From positions 2,418,001-2,482,000 of the forward strand of contig NZ_FYEW01000001.1 of assembly GCF_900187375.1 (NCBI RefSeq): 64,000 bases of DNA, in the 5' to 3' direction. Positions 1 to 8,740 of the stretch are shown here, piece by piece. Numbering within the stretch: position 1 is the stretch's first letter; each line of letters begins with the position of its first letter. The stretch is from Hymenobacter gelipurpurascens. GTDB lineage: Bacteria; Bacteroidota; Bacteroidia; Cytophagales; Hymenobacteraceae. The notes beneath the pieces were generated by a model that made no database searches, was not told the origin of the DNA, and was given only the letters and a program-made list of their open reading frames with translations. A program made the translations under genes and the position numbers.

Positions 1-300
1 GTGCGAACGGCCCGTTTGTTTGAAAAGCGCTCTAAGCCAGAAAATTTCTTCTACCTGAGTGGCCTACTGATTGGCTACGAGCTTCAGAACTTTCCCGCGG
101 AATTTAGAGGGGCCATCACGCTGGCCGGCGAAACCGCTCTGGTGCACTCCTACGAAGCCGCATTGCGCCTGCTGGGCATCACGGAAAGAGTGGCCTCGGT
201 AACGATTAAGGGCGCGGAAGAAGTAACCCTGCGGGGCCAGGCCGCAGTGCTGCAGCGGCTCCAGGAAACCGCTCCTGCTTCCTTCAGTGCAGCGAAATAA
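1..300 (+). CDS. dgoK: 2-dehydro-3-deoxygalactonokinase (DgoK-like), C-terminal part only
   Basis: Only the last 99 codons are in the window; the gene begins upstream, so the GTG at position 1 is not necessarily its start. The peptide has ARLFEKRS followed by the block YLSGLLIGYEL, which is typical of the C-terminal half of DgoK-type sugar-acid kinases, and an ALVHSYEAALRLLGI stretch matching the end of the family. The enzyme would phosphorylate 2-keto-3-deoxygalactonate in the cytoplasm using ATP, in galactonate or acidic-sugar breakdown. The partner aldolase is not visible here, so the pathway is inferred from the family alone. It reads towards the BON-domain gene but is separated from it by about 310 bases, so they are probably not co-transcribed. 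Confidence 0.7.
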   Translation: MRTARLFEKRSKPENFFYLSGLLIGYELQNFPAEFRGAITLAGETALVHSYEAALRLLGITERVASVTIKGAEEVTLRGQAAVLQRLQETAPASFSAAK

Positions 301-614
301 TACGGCCCTTGCCTCGCCTTATGCCTGTGAGTCTGGGAAGTGGCAACGGCTCCGGTACCGTGGGGCAAGTGCGCACAACCGCCGGCTTGGCTTGGGGGTG
401 GCCTAGGCTTCTGAGGGCCGCCAATAAGTGCCAGGCCTCTAACATCCGCAGCGAAGTCACTAGCTATATAACAAACAGAATATCTGTTATTTAAACATGA
501 TATAAGTCAGCAACTGCAGTTAATATTCCTCATTCCTATCCTTCGGGTGGGCATCTACCTTGCTTATGTAAACTGCCCGGCCACGCGCTGTGCCGGGCAT
601 AAACTACGCATGCC
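301..614. other. Intergenic region upstream of the BON-domain gene
   Basis: No credible gene is seen in these 314 bases. The stretch 460-520 is clearly more AT-rich than its surroundings and holds a short inverted repeat (474-488), so it is the most likely promoter region for the gene starting at 615. One GGCCTAGG site lies near 402. Confidence 0.5.
474..488. promoter_or_regulatory. Inverted repeat AACAGA-ATA-TCTGTT
   Basis: Six-base arms are perfectly complementary around three bases, inside an AT-rich patch about 130 bases before the BON-domain gene. The size suits a dimeric regulator, but no matching regulator gene is nearby. Assignment as an operator is inference only. Confidence 0.3.
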
Positions 615-2057
615 ATGAGCCCCCAGTCTGCTACCATTTCTACTACCGATGACCGCTTGGCGGACACCGACATCACGGACGCTATTGAACTGCTGTTTCT
701 GCTGCAGAAAGGGGTGACTTCCCAACTCATTGATGTGCGGACCCACGAAGGTATTGTGGAGCTGACTGGTTTCACGAGTTGCCTGCTTTCGCGAGAACGG
801 GCCGAGGAAATGGCCAAAGCCGTGCGCGGCGTGCGCGGCGTCATCAACGAGCTTGAAATCCGGACTCCTGATATTCCGGACGAGGAGCTGCTGCACAGCG
901 TGGAGCAGGCCCTGAAGCAGGACCCTGCCACCCGGGAGTATAACGTGCGCTGCCAGGCTTGCGAAGGCCGCGTGACGGTGGAAGGCACGCTTCAATCGTG
1001 GGCGGAGCAGCAGTTGGTGCTGCAGGTGCTGAAGAGCGTGCGCGGCGTACGCGAAATCGAGAAACGCCTCAACACCCGCGACGAGGACGTGACCAATTCC
1101 GACAAGGAAATTAAGACCCAGCTCCTGGAGCTGCTGGAATGGGATATTCGTGTAAAGCCCGACCTGATTACCATTCAGGTAAACCAGGGCGTGGTTACCC
1201 TGACCGGCACCGTAGGCACCCCCACCGAGCACGACCGGGTGGTGGCCACCGCGTATCTGGTAGGAGCTACGCAGGTAGATGCGAGCAACCTGTTTGTGGC
1301 GCAGTGGGCCATGGAAAAAACCTTGCGCCGCCAGCAGTTCACCGTCAAGGCCGACGAAGAAGTGGCCCAGGCCGTGCGCGATATTCTCAGCCACGATCCG
1401 CGCGTGCGCGCGTTCAACCCTATTGTGCATGTGCGCGAAGGCGTGGTTACGCTGGCAGGCACCGTGAGTAATCTGCGCGCCCGGCAAGCCGCCGAGCAGG
1501 ATGCTTACAACGTGGTGGGCGTACGGGAGGTGCACAACCTGCTGCTGGTGCGCATCTACCTTCCCTCCCCCGATGCCAGCATCAAGCAGCATATCCGGGC
1601 AGTGCTGGCGGCCGATGCCTACGTAGGCCAGTACAACTTCCGGGTGAACGTGAGCAACGGCAAGGCGCACCTGTACGGCACCGTTTGCTCCCACTACGAC
1701 CAGCAGCGGGCCGCCGATCTGGCCTCGAGCGTGCTGGGGGTGGTAGAGCTGATCAACTGGACACAGGTGGGGGCTTCCCGCGAGGTTGTATTGACTAAAG
1801 CGGCCTCTATCAGTAGCAAAACCACCACGCCCCCGGCCAGCCTCGACCCCGACCAAGTGCTGGAACAGCGCCTGCGCAACCGCTACTATTGGTCGGCGCT
1901 GCTGCACAACCAGGAGATTGACCTGACGGTGCGCAAGGGCCGCGTGACGCTTACCGGCACGGTAGATTCTCGTCTGGAACGCCAGCAGGCCGCCACCGAA
2001 GCCATAGTATGTGGCGCCCGCGAAGTAAACAACCATCTACATCCTACTCACTCCTGA
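615..2057 (+). CDS. Protein made of about six tandem BON domains
   Basis: The 480-residue product has no signal peptide and consists almost wholly of BON repeats, at about residues 18-85, 88-155, 160-230, 245-315, 320-385 and 410-478. Each ends in the same pattern: a strand such as GIVELTGF, GRVTVEGTL, GVVTLTGTV, GVVTLAGTV, KAHLYGTV or GRVTLTGTV, then a helix and a VRGVREI-like strand. BON domains are linked to membrane or phospholipid association and to osmotic or stress proteins (OsmY, Kbp). Most relatives have one to three copies, so six without a partner domain is unusual. It precedes a universal stress protein and a cation ATPase, which suggests a stress role. The ATG at 615 gives a first repeat in register. 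Domain identity is firm; function is unknown. Confidence 0.85.
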   Translation: MSPQSATISTTDDRLADTDITDAIELLFLLQKGVTSQLIDVRTHEGIVELTGFTSCLLSRERAEEMAKAVRGVRGVINELEIRTPDIPDEELLHSVEQALKQDPATREYNVRCQACEGRVTVEGTLQSWAEQQLVLQVLKSVRGVREIEKRLNTRDEDVTNSDKEIKTQLLELLEWDIRVKPDLITIQVNQGVVTLTGTVGTPTEHDRVVATAYLVGATQVDASNLFVAQWAMEKTLRRQQFTVKADEEVAQAVRDILSHDPRVRAFNPIVHVREGVVTLAGTVSNLRARQAAEQDAYNVVGVREVHNLLLVRIYLPSPDASIKQHIRAVLAADAYVGQYNFRVNVSNGKAHLYGTVCSHYDQQRAADLASSVLGVVELINWTQVGASREVVLTKAASISSKTTTPPASLDPDQVLEQRLRNRYYWSALLHNQEIDLTVRKGRVTLTGTVDSRLERQQAATEAIVCGAREVNNHLHPTHS

Positions 2058-2156
2058 GCTCCGTCCTACCTGCTCCGCCGGCTGCATCTCTCCCATGCCC
2101 GGTCTGGCGGGGCAGGTTTCACGGGGGCCTTGGGGTGTTCAACGTCCTTACCGGCC

Positions 2157-2336
2157 ATGTACCAGCCCACCTCTTCCCGCACCTACACGCGCTACCCGGT
2201 TCCGGCGGCCACACCGGGTCGTTTGGCCCGCCGCCTGAGTGGTATGCTCCCGACTGACTATGACTTTAGCCGTGACACGCTGACGGAAGAAGAAGGCCGC
2301 GCCCGCAACAGTCAGGCCTACCCCGGCTATTGCTAA
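2157..2336 (+). CDS. Possible small hypothetical protein (59 aa)
   Basis: An ATG at 2157 opens 59 codons lying between the BON-domain gene and the first universal stress gene, all on the same strand. The peptide is hydrophilic and arginine-rich in its first half, ends in an acidic DFSRDTLTEEEGRA stretch and finishes PGYC. No domain is recognised. The spacing (about 100 bases after the BON gene, 70 before the next) and the orientation fit a real small gene in the stress cluster, but nothing proves translation. It could be a chance frame. Confidence 0.35.
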   Translation: MYQPTSSRTYTRYPVPAATPGRLARRLSGMLPTDYDFSRDTLTEEEGRARNSQAYPGYC

Positions 2337-2405
2337 GCCAGTAGCTGCACAGGTGGCCTACGCGCCGGCTGCCCATCCATTCTCCGACTTTATTCCTTCT
2401 CTGCC

Positions 2406-3233
2406 ATGCCTACTCCTGCTCTTGTTGTCCTCACCGATTTCTTCGCAGTCTCCAACCGCGCCCTTTCCTACGCTGCCGGCCTGGCGCTGCCTCTGCAGGC
2501 CCACCTGGTGCTGCTGCACGTACGCCACGATGGGCTGCTCTCGCTCGATAGCTACGCCAGGCACCACGAAGGCCCATTGGATGAGCGCCACACAAAGCAG
2601 GCGCTGCATAAGCTGGCCAAAAATCAGCCGGTACCAGCTCAGGTGGAGGTTTCGGATGAATTTCTGCCCGATGCAGTAGCAGAGGCCGTGCACCATCACC
2701 ACCCGGAGCTATTGGTGCTTGGCCGCCCTGGCACCTCTACCACGCCGGAAGAGGTGGTAACCAGCGCGGCGCTAGACCTACTGCGGCGCGTACCCTATCC
2801 GCTCCTGATTGTGCCTACTGTAGGCTGGGATTCATTTCCGCCGCGCCGGCTGGCTTTGGCCATAGATGGCGAGCCGTTTACCCTCTACGAAAATCAGTAC
2901 ATAGTGCAGCACCTGCTGGCAAGCACGAAGGGCACCCTGCATATTATTCATGTGGCCAATAAGCTGGAGCAGGACCACGACCCCGAGCAGCTGGTGCGGA
3001 TGGTACGCGGGGCCGGCTTGGGCGATACGCTCACGCGGGAGCAAGTAGTGGTGGTACCTGGCCTACGTCCTGCGCAGGGCATTCAGCAAGCCGCCGGCGA
3101 GCTAAACGCCGACATGTTGATTGTGGTGGCCCGCCGGCATAACCTGCTGAGTAGCCTGTTTCATCGGAGCGTAACGGCCCAGCTCATCAGCGAAAGCGCC
3201 ATTCCGGTTCTTTTGCTGCCCTCGCAGGACTAG
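2406..3233 (+). CDS. Universal stress protein, tandem UspA domains
   Basis: At 275 residues this is about twice a single UspA unit. The first domain begins ALVVLTDFFAVSNRALSYAAGLA and ends near RVPYPLLIVPT (residue 138); the second starts RLALAIDGEPF and ends SESAIPVLLLPSQD. The second half keeps a small-residue-rich loop (ADMLIVVARRHNLLSSLFHRSV) where ATP-binding UspA proteins have G-x2-G-x9-G, but the glycines are not conserved, so nucleotide binding is doubtful. It acts in the cytoplasm during starvation, oxygen or redox stress in known families. It is upstream of the cation ATPase on the same strand, and a second tandem Usp lies at 8741-9622. Confidence 0.88.
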   Translation: MPTPALVVLTDFFAVSNRALSYAAGLALPLQAHLVLLHVRHDGLLSLDSYARHHEGPLDERHTKQALHKLAKNQPVPAQVEVSDEFLPDAVAEAVHHHHPELLVLGRPGTSTTPEEVVTSAALDLLRRVPYPLLIVPTVGWDSFPPRRLALAIDGEPFTLYENQYIVQHLLASTKGTLHIIHVANKLEQDHDPEQLVRMVRGAGLGDTLTREQVVVVPGLRPAQGIQQAAGELNADMLIVVARRHNLLSSLFHRSVTAQLISESAIPVLLLPSQD

Positions 3234-3380
3234 CGCCTGCCGTCATTATTGTGGTGCGCCGGTTCCCCATCGTTTCTGCTGAAACAGGATGGGTGGCCGG
3301 CGCACTTGCTGTAGCCCTGGCCTAGGAGCCTACAATAGAGTACCTTCATCTTACTGCTTACCTGATTGTTAACCGACGCT

Positions 3381-6038
3381 ATGCTTATCCCTACCGAATC
3401 TACATCGGCAGCTACGGCTTCTTCAGGCAGCAGCGGGCTCAGCGAGGCGGAGGCGCAGAAACGGCTCCTGCAGTATGGTCCCAACTCTGTAGAAACGGCC
3501 GTTCAGGAAAGCGCGTGGCGGGTGTGGCTGCGGCAGTTTCGGAGCCTGATAGTTGCAGTATTGGGCGCGGCGGCCGTCTTTTCATTTGCCTTTCAGGAGC
3601 AGGCCGAGGGTTACGCTATTCTGGCCGTTATCGTGCTCAATGCCATCATTGGGTTCTGGCTGGAATGGAATGCCCAAACCTCCATGACGGCCCTGCGGCG
3701 TATGGGCATCAGCCCGGCGCGCGTACTCCGCAACGGACAGGTGAAGGCTATACCTTCCGATCAAGTAACTATCGGCGACGTGCTGCTGGTAGAAGCCGGC
3801 GAGGTAGTAGCCGCCGATGCAGAGCTGTTTGAGGCCCAGCAGCTCCAGGTCAACGAATCGGCCCTCACCGGCGAATCGATGCCCGTAAGCAAAGCGCTAC
3901 TGAGTGAGCCGCCCGCGGAAACCGTGCCGCTGGCCGAACAAGTAAACCGCCTATTTAAGGGCACCGCCGTGGTGAATGGTACCGGTCGCGCCTTCGTGAC
4001 GGGGGTGGGCAGCGGCACCCAGCTGGGTACTATTACGGAGCTGGTGCAGCAGGCCCAGCACACCGCCACGCCGCTGGAAGCTAAGCTCAACCGCTTGGCC
4101 CGGCAGCTGGTCATCATCACGATAGGCCTGGCAGCGCTGTTTGTGGTGGCGGGTTTGCTGGAAGGCAAGTCGGCGTATCTGCTGATCAAAACGGCCATTG
4201 TGCTGGCCGTAGCCGCAATTCCGGAGGGCATGTCGATTGTGGCCACGCTCGCCTTGGCCTACGGCATGCTGCGCCTGGCCCGGCGCAACGTGCTGGTGAA
4301 GCGCCTCGCGGCCGTAGAAACCTTGGGCGGCACCGACGTTATTTTCACGGATAAAACCGGCACGCTCACGCAAAACCAGATGGCGGTGCATACGGTATGG
4401 CTGCCGGAAGGGCGGGTAGAATTTACGCCCGGCGAAACCGAAATTGCGCCGGATCTTTTGCGCAGTACCGCCTACCAACAGCTGCTACACGTGGCCGTGC
4501 TTTGCAACAATGCCACTTTCTCGCCCGAGAACCTGGATGCCGCCCTCGGCGACCCACTGGAAGTGGCGTTGCTCTCTTTGGCCCACTCCAGCCGCTTCGA
4601 TGTGCCGGCCGTGCAGGCCAAGGCCCGCCGCCTGGCCGAGCAGCCTTTCAACTCCGATACGCGCCTGATGGCTACCCTGCATCATCACGACCACAGGCAG
4701 GCCTGGGTAGCCGTGAAAGGTGCCGCCGAGGAAGTTCTGGCCCATTGCACCTTCATACAGACCGCCGAGGGAAACCACGCCTTTGAGCCTTCGGAACACG
4801 CCTTGTGGCTGCGCCACGCCGAGGAGCTGGCCCAGCGTGGCCTACGCACGCTGGCCCTGGCCTACCGCGGGCTGGCGGCAGAAGAACAACCCGACTGGGC
4901 CCACGAGCTGATATGGCTAGGCCTGGTGGCTTTTCTGGATCCGCCGCGCCCCGAAGTAATTCCGGCCCTGGACGCGTGCCGGCAAGCAGGCATCCGGGTG
5001 ATTATGGTAACCGGCGACCATCCGGCCACGGCCCTGACGGTGGCCCGCCAAGTGCATCTGACGACTAGCGAAGACCAAACCGCCGTTACGGGTGCGCAAC
5101 TCGCCGAGCTGTTAGCACAAGCCAACAACGAGGGCCTAGAGCAGTTGCGGAAGGCCGCGGTATTTGCACGCGTGAGTCCGGCCCAAAAGCTCGACCTGAT
5201 TAGCCTGTACCAGCAACATGGCCACATAGTAGCCATGACGGGCGACGGCGTAAACGACGCTCCGGCCCTGAAGAAGGCCGATATTGGGGTGGCTATGGGC
5301 CTGCGGGGTACGCAGGTGGCCAGCGAAGCCGCCGCCCTGGTGTTGCGCGACGACTCCTTTGCCTCCATAGTGGTGGCAGTGGAGCAGGGGCGCATCATCT
5401 TCAGCAACATTCGTCGGTTTGTGCTGTACTTGGTTTCCTGCAACCTGAGCGAGATACTGGTAGTGACGGCGGCGGGCCTGCTGGGCCACGGCCTGGGCCT
5501 ATTGCCGCTCCAGATTCTGTTTTTGAACCTGCTTACGGATGTATTTCCGGCCCTGGCGCTGGGGGTTGGCAAAGGAAGTTCGCACGTGATGCAGCACCCG
5601 CCCCGCGACCCCCAGGCCCCCGTGATGCGCCCCGGCGACTGGCGACTGGCCACCGCCTACGCAGCCCTGATGACGGTAGCGCTGCTGGGCAGCTTCTATG
5701 TAGGCCACCACCTCTATGGCCTCTCGGCTGAAGTCGGCAACAACATCCTGTTCTATGGCCTAGCGGCCTCGCAGTTGCTGCACGTGTTCAATATGGCCAG
5801 CATCAGCACCCCCCTCCGCGACAACGACGTGCTGCGCAACCGCTATGTGTGGCTAGCGCTGGCCCTGTGCAGTGGCCTGCTGCTGCTCACGTATTTCCTG
5901 CCTGCGCTCCGAGAACTGCTGGGCATAGCGCCGCTGCACTTCTTCGAATTGTTGCTGATAGTGGTGCCGGCTGTGGCCGTACTGGTGCTGGGCCAGCTGC
6001 TGGGGTACTGCCTGAGCCGGTGGCAACGAGTGGCCTAG
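3381..6038 (+). CDS. P2-type cation-transporting ATPase (Ca2+-ATPase-like)
   Basis: An inner-membrane ATP-driven cation pump of 885 residues. Seen in order: an N-terminal cation-ATPase segment (LSEAEAQKRLLQYGPNSV), the actuator motif ALTGESMPV, the M4 motif AAIPEGM, the phosphorylation motif FTDKTGTLTQNQM, a nucleotide-binding KGAAEEVLAHC segment, and the hinge motif MTGDGVNDAPALKKADIG. Candidate ion ligands are the M4 Glu (PEG), a Glu in M5 (SCNLSEIL) and Asn/Thr/Asp in M6 (LNLLTDVFPALALG), the pattern of SERCA/PMR1-type pumps, so Ca2+ or Mn2+ is the likely substrate. I start at the ATG at 3381; an in-frame TTG lies 15 bases earlier. Its TAG stop sits in a CTAG shared with the stop of the opposing mlaD gene. 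Confidence 0.92.
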   Translation: MLIPTESTSAATASSGSSGLSEAEAQKRLLQYGPNSVETAVQESAWRVWLRQFRSLIVAVLGAAAVFSFAFQEQAEGYAILAVIVLNAIIGFWLEWNAQTSMTALRRMGISPARVLRNGQVKAIPSDQVTIGDVLLVEAGEVVAADAELFEAQQLQVNESALTGESMPVSKALLSEPPAETVPLAEQVNRLFKGTAVVNGTGRAFVTGVGSGTQLGTITELVQQAQHTATPLEAKLNRLARQLVIITIGLAALFVVAGLLEGKSAYLLIKTAIVLAVAAIPEGMSIVATLALAYGMLRLARRNVLVKRLAAVETLGGTDVIFTDKTGTLTQNQMAVHTVWLPEGRVEFTPGETEIAPDLLRSTAYQQLLHVAVLCNNATFSPENLDAALGDPLEVALLSLAHSSRFDVPAVQAKARRLAEQPFNSDTRLMATLHHHDHRQAWVAVKGAAEEVLAHCTFIQTAEGNHAFEPSEHALWLRHAEELAQRGLRTLALAYRGLAAEEQPDWAHELIWLGLVAFLDPPRPEVIPALDACRQAGIRVIMVTGDHPATALTVARQVHLTTSEDQTAVTGAQLAELLAQANNEGLEQLRKAAVFARVSPAQKLDLISLYQQHGHIVAMTGDGVNDAPALKKADIGVAMGLRGTQVASEAAALVLRDDSFASIVVAVEQGRIIFSNIRRFVLYLVSCNLSEILVVTAAGLLGHGLGLLPLQILFLNLLTDVFPALALGVGKGSSHVMQHPPRDPQAPVMRPGDWRLATAYAALMTVALLGSFYVGHHLYGLSAEVGNNILFYGLAASQLLHVFNMASISTPLRDNDVLRNRYVWLALALCSGLLLLTYFLPALRELLGIAPLHFFELLLIVVPAVAVLVLGQLLGYCLSRWQRVA

Positions 6039-7021
6039 CGGGCTACGGCAGTATCATGGGCAGCGCGGGCCTGACGTTTCTGCTGACGCTTGAGGTAGCC
6101 GCGCACCAGAAAGTTGTGCTGCAGGGCCGTCATGGTTTGGTTGAAGCCGGCCGTACCTTCCTCCACGTGGCGCATGCTCTGGCGCATCTGGCGGCTGAAG
6201 GTAGTATCGGTGAGGAGCGTGTTGAGTGGGCCGGCGCCGGTGCTTACCTGCCGTTTCAGGTGGGCCACGGTGCGGGCTAGCGTATCGGAAGTACCGGCGA
6301 GCTGGCGCGTGGCGTGGCCTAGCTGGCCGGCAAAGGCCGTATCCGTAAGCAAATAGCCCGCCGGGCCCCGCCCCTGCCCGATGCCCTTCGTGAGCTGATG
6401 CAGCTCCCGTGAAGACTGCTCCAGCTCGGCAGTGGCCCGCGCCGCGTGGCCCATGGTCTGGCGCAGATTGCCAGCCATGTCCTTATCATCCAGCAGCGCC
6501 CAGAGCGCCTCACTCCCATTGAGCTTTTGCGTTATCTGGCGCAGATCCTGGGTGATGCCGATAAGGTTTTTGCTGGATACATTCAGTGTACCCAGCATGC
6601 CTTCCAACGACACGGGCACTTTGGTAGGCAGCACGTCGCCGGGCTCTATGGAGGGCGCCGGCGTGGCGGCAGCCGTCAGGTTCACAATAGTGTTGCCCAC
6701 CAGCCCATCGGTGCCGATGGAGGCAATAGCGTTCTTTTTCACAAACGGCTGCACGTCGCGGTTTAGGTTCATGACTACGCGCACGGTGCTGTCGTTGAGG
6801 ATGCGGATATCGCGCACGGTACCCACCGGAATACCTGCCAGGCGCACATTGTTGCCCTTCAGCAACCCCGAGACGTTCCGGAAATCGGCCTGCACCTGCA
6901 AAGAGGAGCTGAACAGGTTCTGCTTCCGCCCCAGCAGAAACAGAATCGCCATCAGGCAAGCCATGCCCACCAGCACAAACAAGCCCAGCCGAATATTATT
7001 ACCGGCGCTGCGTTGGGTCAT
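6035..7021 (-). CDS. mlaD: MlaD-like MCE-domain lipid transport protein
   Basis: A 328-residue protein with an N-terminal membrane anchor (LGLFVLVGMACLMAILFLLG) and then one MCE domain at about residues 35-120, including VSGLLKGNNVRLAGIPVGTV and IGTDGLVGNTIVNLT. The rest is mostly helical and may form the long needle seen in some MCE proteins. It would bind the MlaE/MlaF permease on the periplasmic side and pass phospholipids between membranes. The ATG at 7021 (MTQRSAGNN) puts the anchor close to the N terminus; an upstream start at 7057 would add 12 residues. It follows mlaF by 45 bases. Its stop overlaps that of the convergent ATPase gene by four bases. No MlaB or MlaC gene is nearby, as is usual in Bacteroidota. 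Confidence 0.88.
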   Translation of the reverse strand: MTQRSAGNNIRLGLFVLVGMACLMAILFLLGRKQNLFSSSLQVQADFRNVSGLLKGNNVRLAGIPVGTVRDIRILNDSTVRVVMNLNRDVQPFVKKNAIASIGTDGLVGNTIVNLTAAATPAPSIEPGDVLPTKVPVSLEGMLGTLNVSSKNLIGITQDLRQITQKLNGSEALWALLDDKDMAGNLRQTMGHAARATAELEQSSRELHQLTKGIGQGRGPAGYLLTDTAFAGQLGHATRQLAGTSDTLARTVAHLKRQVSTGAGPLNTLLTDTTFSRQMRQSMRHVEEGTAGFNQTMTALQHNFLVRGYLKRQQKRQARAAHDTAVAR

Positions 7022-7066
7022 AACGATGGGGTTTGAAAGAAGTAGGCCTGACAGCAATTGGCTGCC

Positions 7067-7843
7067 TCAGGCAAAAAACTCATGAATACTCGGGTCATCG
7101 CGCTGCTCCAATTGCTGGTAGGTGCCCTCGGCGTAGCAGCGGCCCTGCACCAGCAGGGCCACGCGGTCGGCGGTGAGGCGCACGCAGTTCATATCGTGGG
7201 AGATGATGAGGGCCGAGGCGTTGTATTTCTGCTGCACCTCCCGGATCAGCTCGTCTATTTCGCGGGCCGTTACGGGGTCTAGGCCAGTGGTAGGCTCATC
7301 GTAAAGCAGAATTTCGGGCCGCAGAATGAGGGTGCGGGCCAGGGCAATACGCTTGCGCATCCCGCCTGATAGCTCGGCGGGCATCATATCAGCGGTGTGC
7401 GCCAGGCCTACATCTTCCAGCACCTGGCCTACCAACTCATCTTCCTCGTCGCGGCGGTGTGCCAACCAGTGCCGCCGCAACGGAAACAGCAGATTTTCGC
7501 GCACCGTCATGGAGTCGTAGAGGGCATTACTCTGAAACAGAAACCCCACTTTGGCCCGCAGCAAATCCAGCTCAGAGTGGCCTAGCGCCGATACATCCTG
7601 GCCTAGCACCCTGACGGTGCCCGCATCTACGGGCAGCAGACCAATGATGCACTTGATCAGGACTGATTTGCCGGAGCCGGACTTGCCCAGCACCACCACG
7701 TTCTCGCCGCGGTGCAGCGCCAGGGAAAAGTCCTGCAGCACATGGTTATCGCCGAACGACTTGCTCACGTGCTCCACCGAAAGCACCATTTCGGGAGCAA
7801 CAGTGGGGCCGGCAGCAGGCGCAGAAGTCGGTTCGGGAAGCAT
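7067..7843 (-). CDS. mlaF: ABC transporter ATP-binding protein of the Mla lipid transporter
   Basis: A 258-residue cytoplasmic ATPase. Walker A is GKSGSGKSVLIK (about residues 53-64), the Q-loop is FLFQSNALYDSMTV, the signature is LSGGMRKRIALAR with the MRKR variant typical of MlaF-type ATPases, Walker B is ILLYDEPTTGLDP and the H-loop is IISHD. The first 20 residues are a Pro/Ala-rich extension. It would power MlaE for lipid movement to or from the outer membrane. It lies between mlaE (84-base gap) and mlaD (45-base gap) on one strand, in the order permease, ATPase, MCE protein. The gap to mlaE contains an 11-base inverted repeat (7860-7870 with 7918-7928). Confidence 0.92.
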   Translation of the reverse strand: MLPEPTSAPAAGPTVAPEMVLSVEHVSKSFGDNHVLQDFSLALHRGENVVVLGKSGSGKSVLIKCIIGLLPVDAGTVRVLGQDVSALGHSELDLLRAKVGFLFQSNALYDSMTVRENLLFPLRRHWLAHRRDEEDELVGQVLEDVGLAHTADMMPAELSGGMRKRIALARTLILRPEILLYDEPTTGLDPVTAREIDELIREVQQKYNASALIISHDMNCVRLTADRVALLVQGRCYAEGTYQQLEQRDDPSIHEFFA

Positions 7844-7859
7844 TATGTTATCAGTTGTG

Positions 7860-7928
7860 AGTTGCCGGTTGAGAGGTAGGATTTGAGAGTTGTAGATAAA
7901 ACGATACTGAAACTGGAAACCGGCAACT
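7860..7928. repeat. 11-base inverted repeat between mlaE and mlaF
   Basis: AGTTGCCGGTT at 7860-7870 is matched by AACCGGCAACT at 7918-7928. The enclosed 47 bases are AT-rich. It fills most of the gap between two genes of one operon and has no T-run, so it is a structural element rather than an obvious terminator. Confidence 0.4.
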
Positions 7929-8683
7929 TAATTCAGGCCTAGGATGCCGGTTATCTGCACGGCCAGCAGATCGAGCAGGAAGATGACCAGGGAGGAGATG
8001 ACCACGGCTGAGTTGGCCGCGCGGCCCACGCCTTCGGTGCCCTTATCGGAGGTATAGCCTTTGTAGCAGCCAATAATGCCCACCGCGAAGCCGAAGAAGT
8101 AGGTTTTGATGACGGCCGGCACCACATCGCCGAAGGCCAGGCTGGAAATGATGTTGTTGGTGAACAAGGCCAGCGTAGTGACGCCGCTCAGGTTGATGCC
8201 CACGTAGGAGGCAAACAGGGCAATGGCATCGGCTATGACGGTGAGCACGGGCAGCATGAGCGTGGTGGCCAGCACCCGCGTAACCACCAGATACTTAAAC
8301 GGATTGGTGCCCGAGACTTCCATGGCATCAATCTGCTCCGTTACGCGCATGGAGCCCAGCTCGGCCCCGATGCTGGACCCGATTTTGCCCGCAAAAATCA
8401 GGGCCGTGATGATGGGACCCATTTCGCGCACAATCGTGAGGCCGACCATTGTCGGAATCCAGGACTCGGCCCCAAACTGCGCCATGGTGGGCCGGCTTTG
8501 CAGCGTGAGCACGATGCCCATGATAAAGCCCGTGATACCCACCAGCGGCAGCGACTGATACCCAATGACGTAGCACTGATACAGCAGCTCCTGCACCTCG
8601 TAGCGCGGCCGGAAGCCTTCCCGAAAAAAGCGGCCGGTAAAGCTGGTGATGGCACCGGTTTCTACGAGGAGTGAACTGTTCAT
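7928..8683 (-). CDS. mlaE: MlaE-type ABC lipid transporter permease
   Basis: A 251-residue inner-membrane protein of the MlaE family with about five to six hydrophobic segments. Family-typical stretches are GFIMGIVLTLQSRPTM, the MGPIITALIFAGKIGSSIGAELGSM loop and TEQIDAMEVSGTNPFKYLV, then a C-terminal GVGRAANSAVVISSLVIFLLD. It forms the membrane channel of the MlaE-MlaF-MlaD complex. The ATG at 8683 gives full family length. It is the first gene of a three-gene minus-strand set that runs into mlaF and mlaD; the universal stress gene upstream is 57 bases away and could be in the same transcript. Confidence 0.93.
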   Translation of the reverse strand: MNSSLLVETGAITSFTGRFFREGFRPRYEVQELLYQCYVIGYQSLPLVGITGFIMGIVLTLQSRPTMAQFGAESWIPTMVGLTIVREMGPIITALIFAGKIGSSIGAELGSMRVTEQIDAMEVSGTNPFKYLVVTRVLATTLMLPVLTVIADAIALFASYVGINLSGVTTLALFTNNIISSLAFGDVVPAVIKTYFFGFAVGIIGCYKGYTSDKGTEGVGRAANSAVVISSLVIFLLDLLAVQITGILGLN

Positions 8684-8740
8684 GGAGGATATACCACAGC
8701 AAGAAAAGGAGGAGCAAACAGGCCTAGCGCAGCAGTCAGG

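Noticed and set aside
564..2036. Long minus-strand open frame (490 codons) opposite the BON-domain gene
   Set aside because: It mirrors the GC-rich codons of a clear multi-domain gene, has a His/Gly/Gln-biased composition, and shows no domain.
4862..5653. 263-codon minus-strand frame inside the P-type ATPase
   Set aside because: Antisense shadow: Ser/Arg/Ala-rich translation and no start context; the ATPase motifs on the plus strand are complete.
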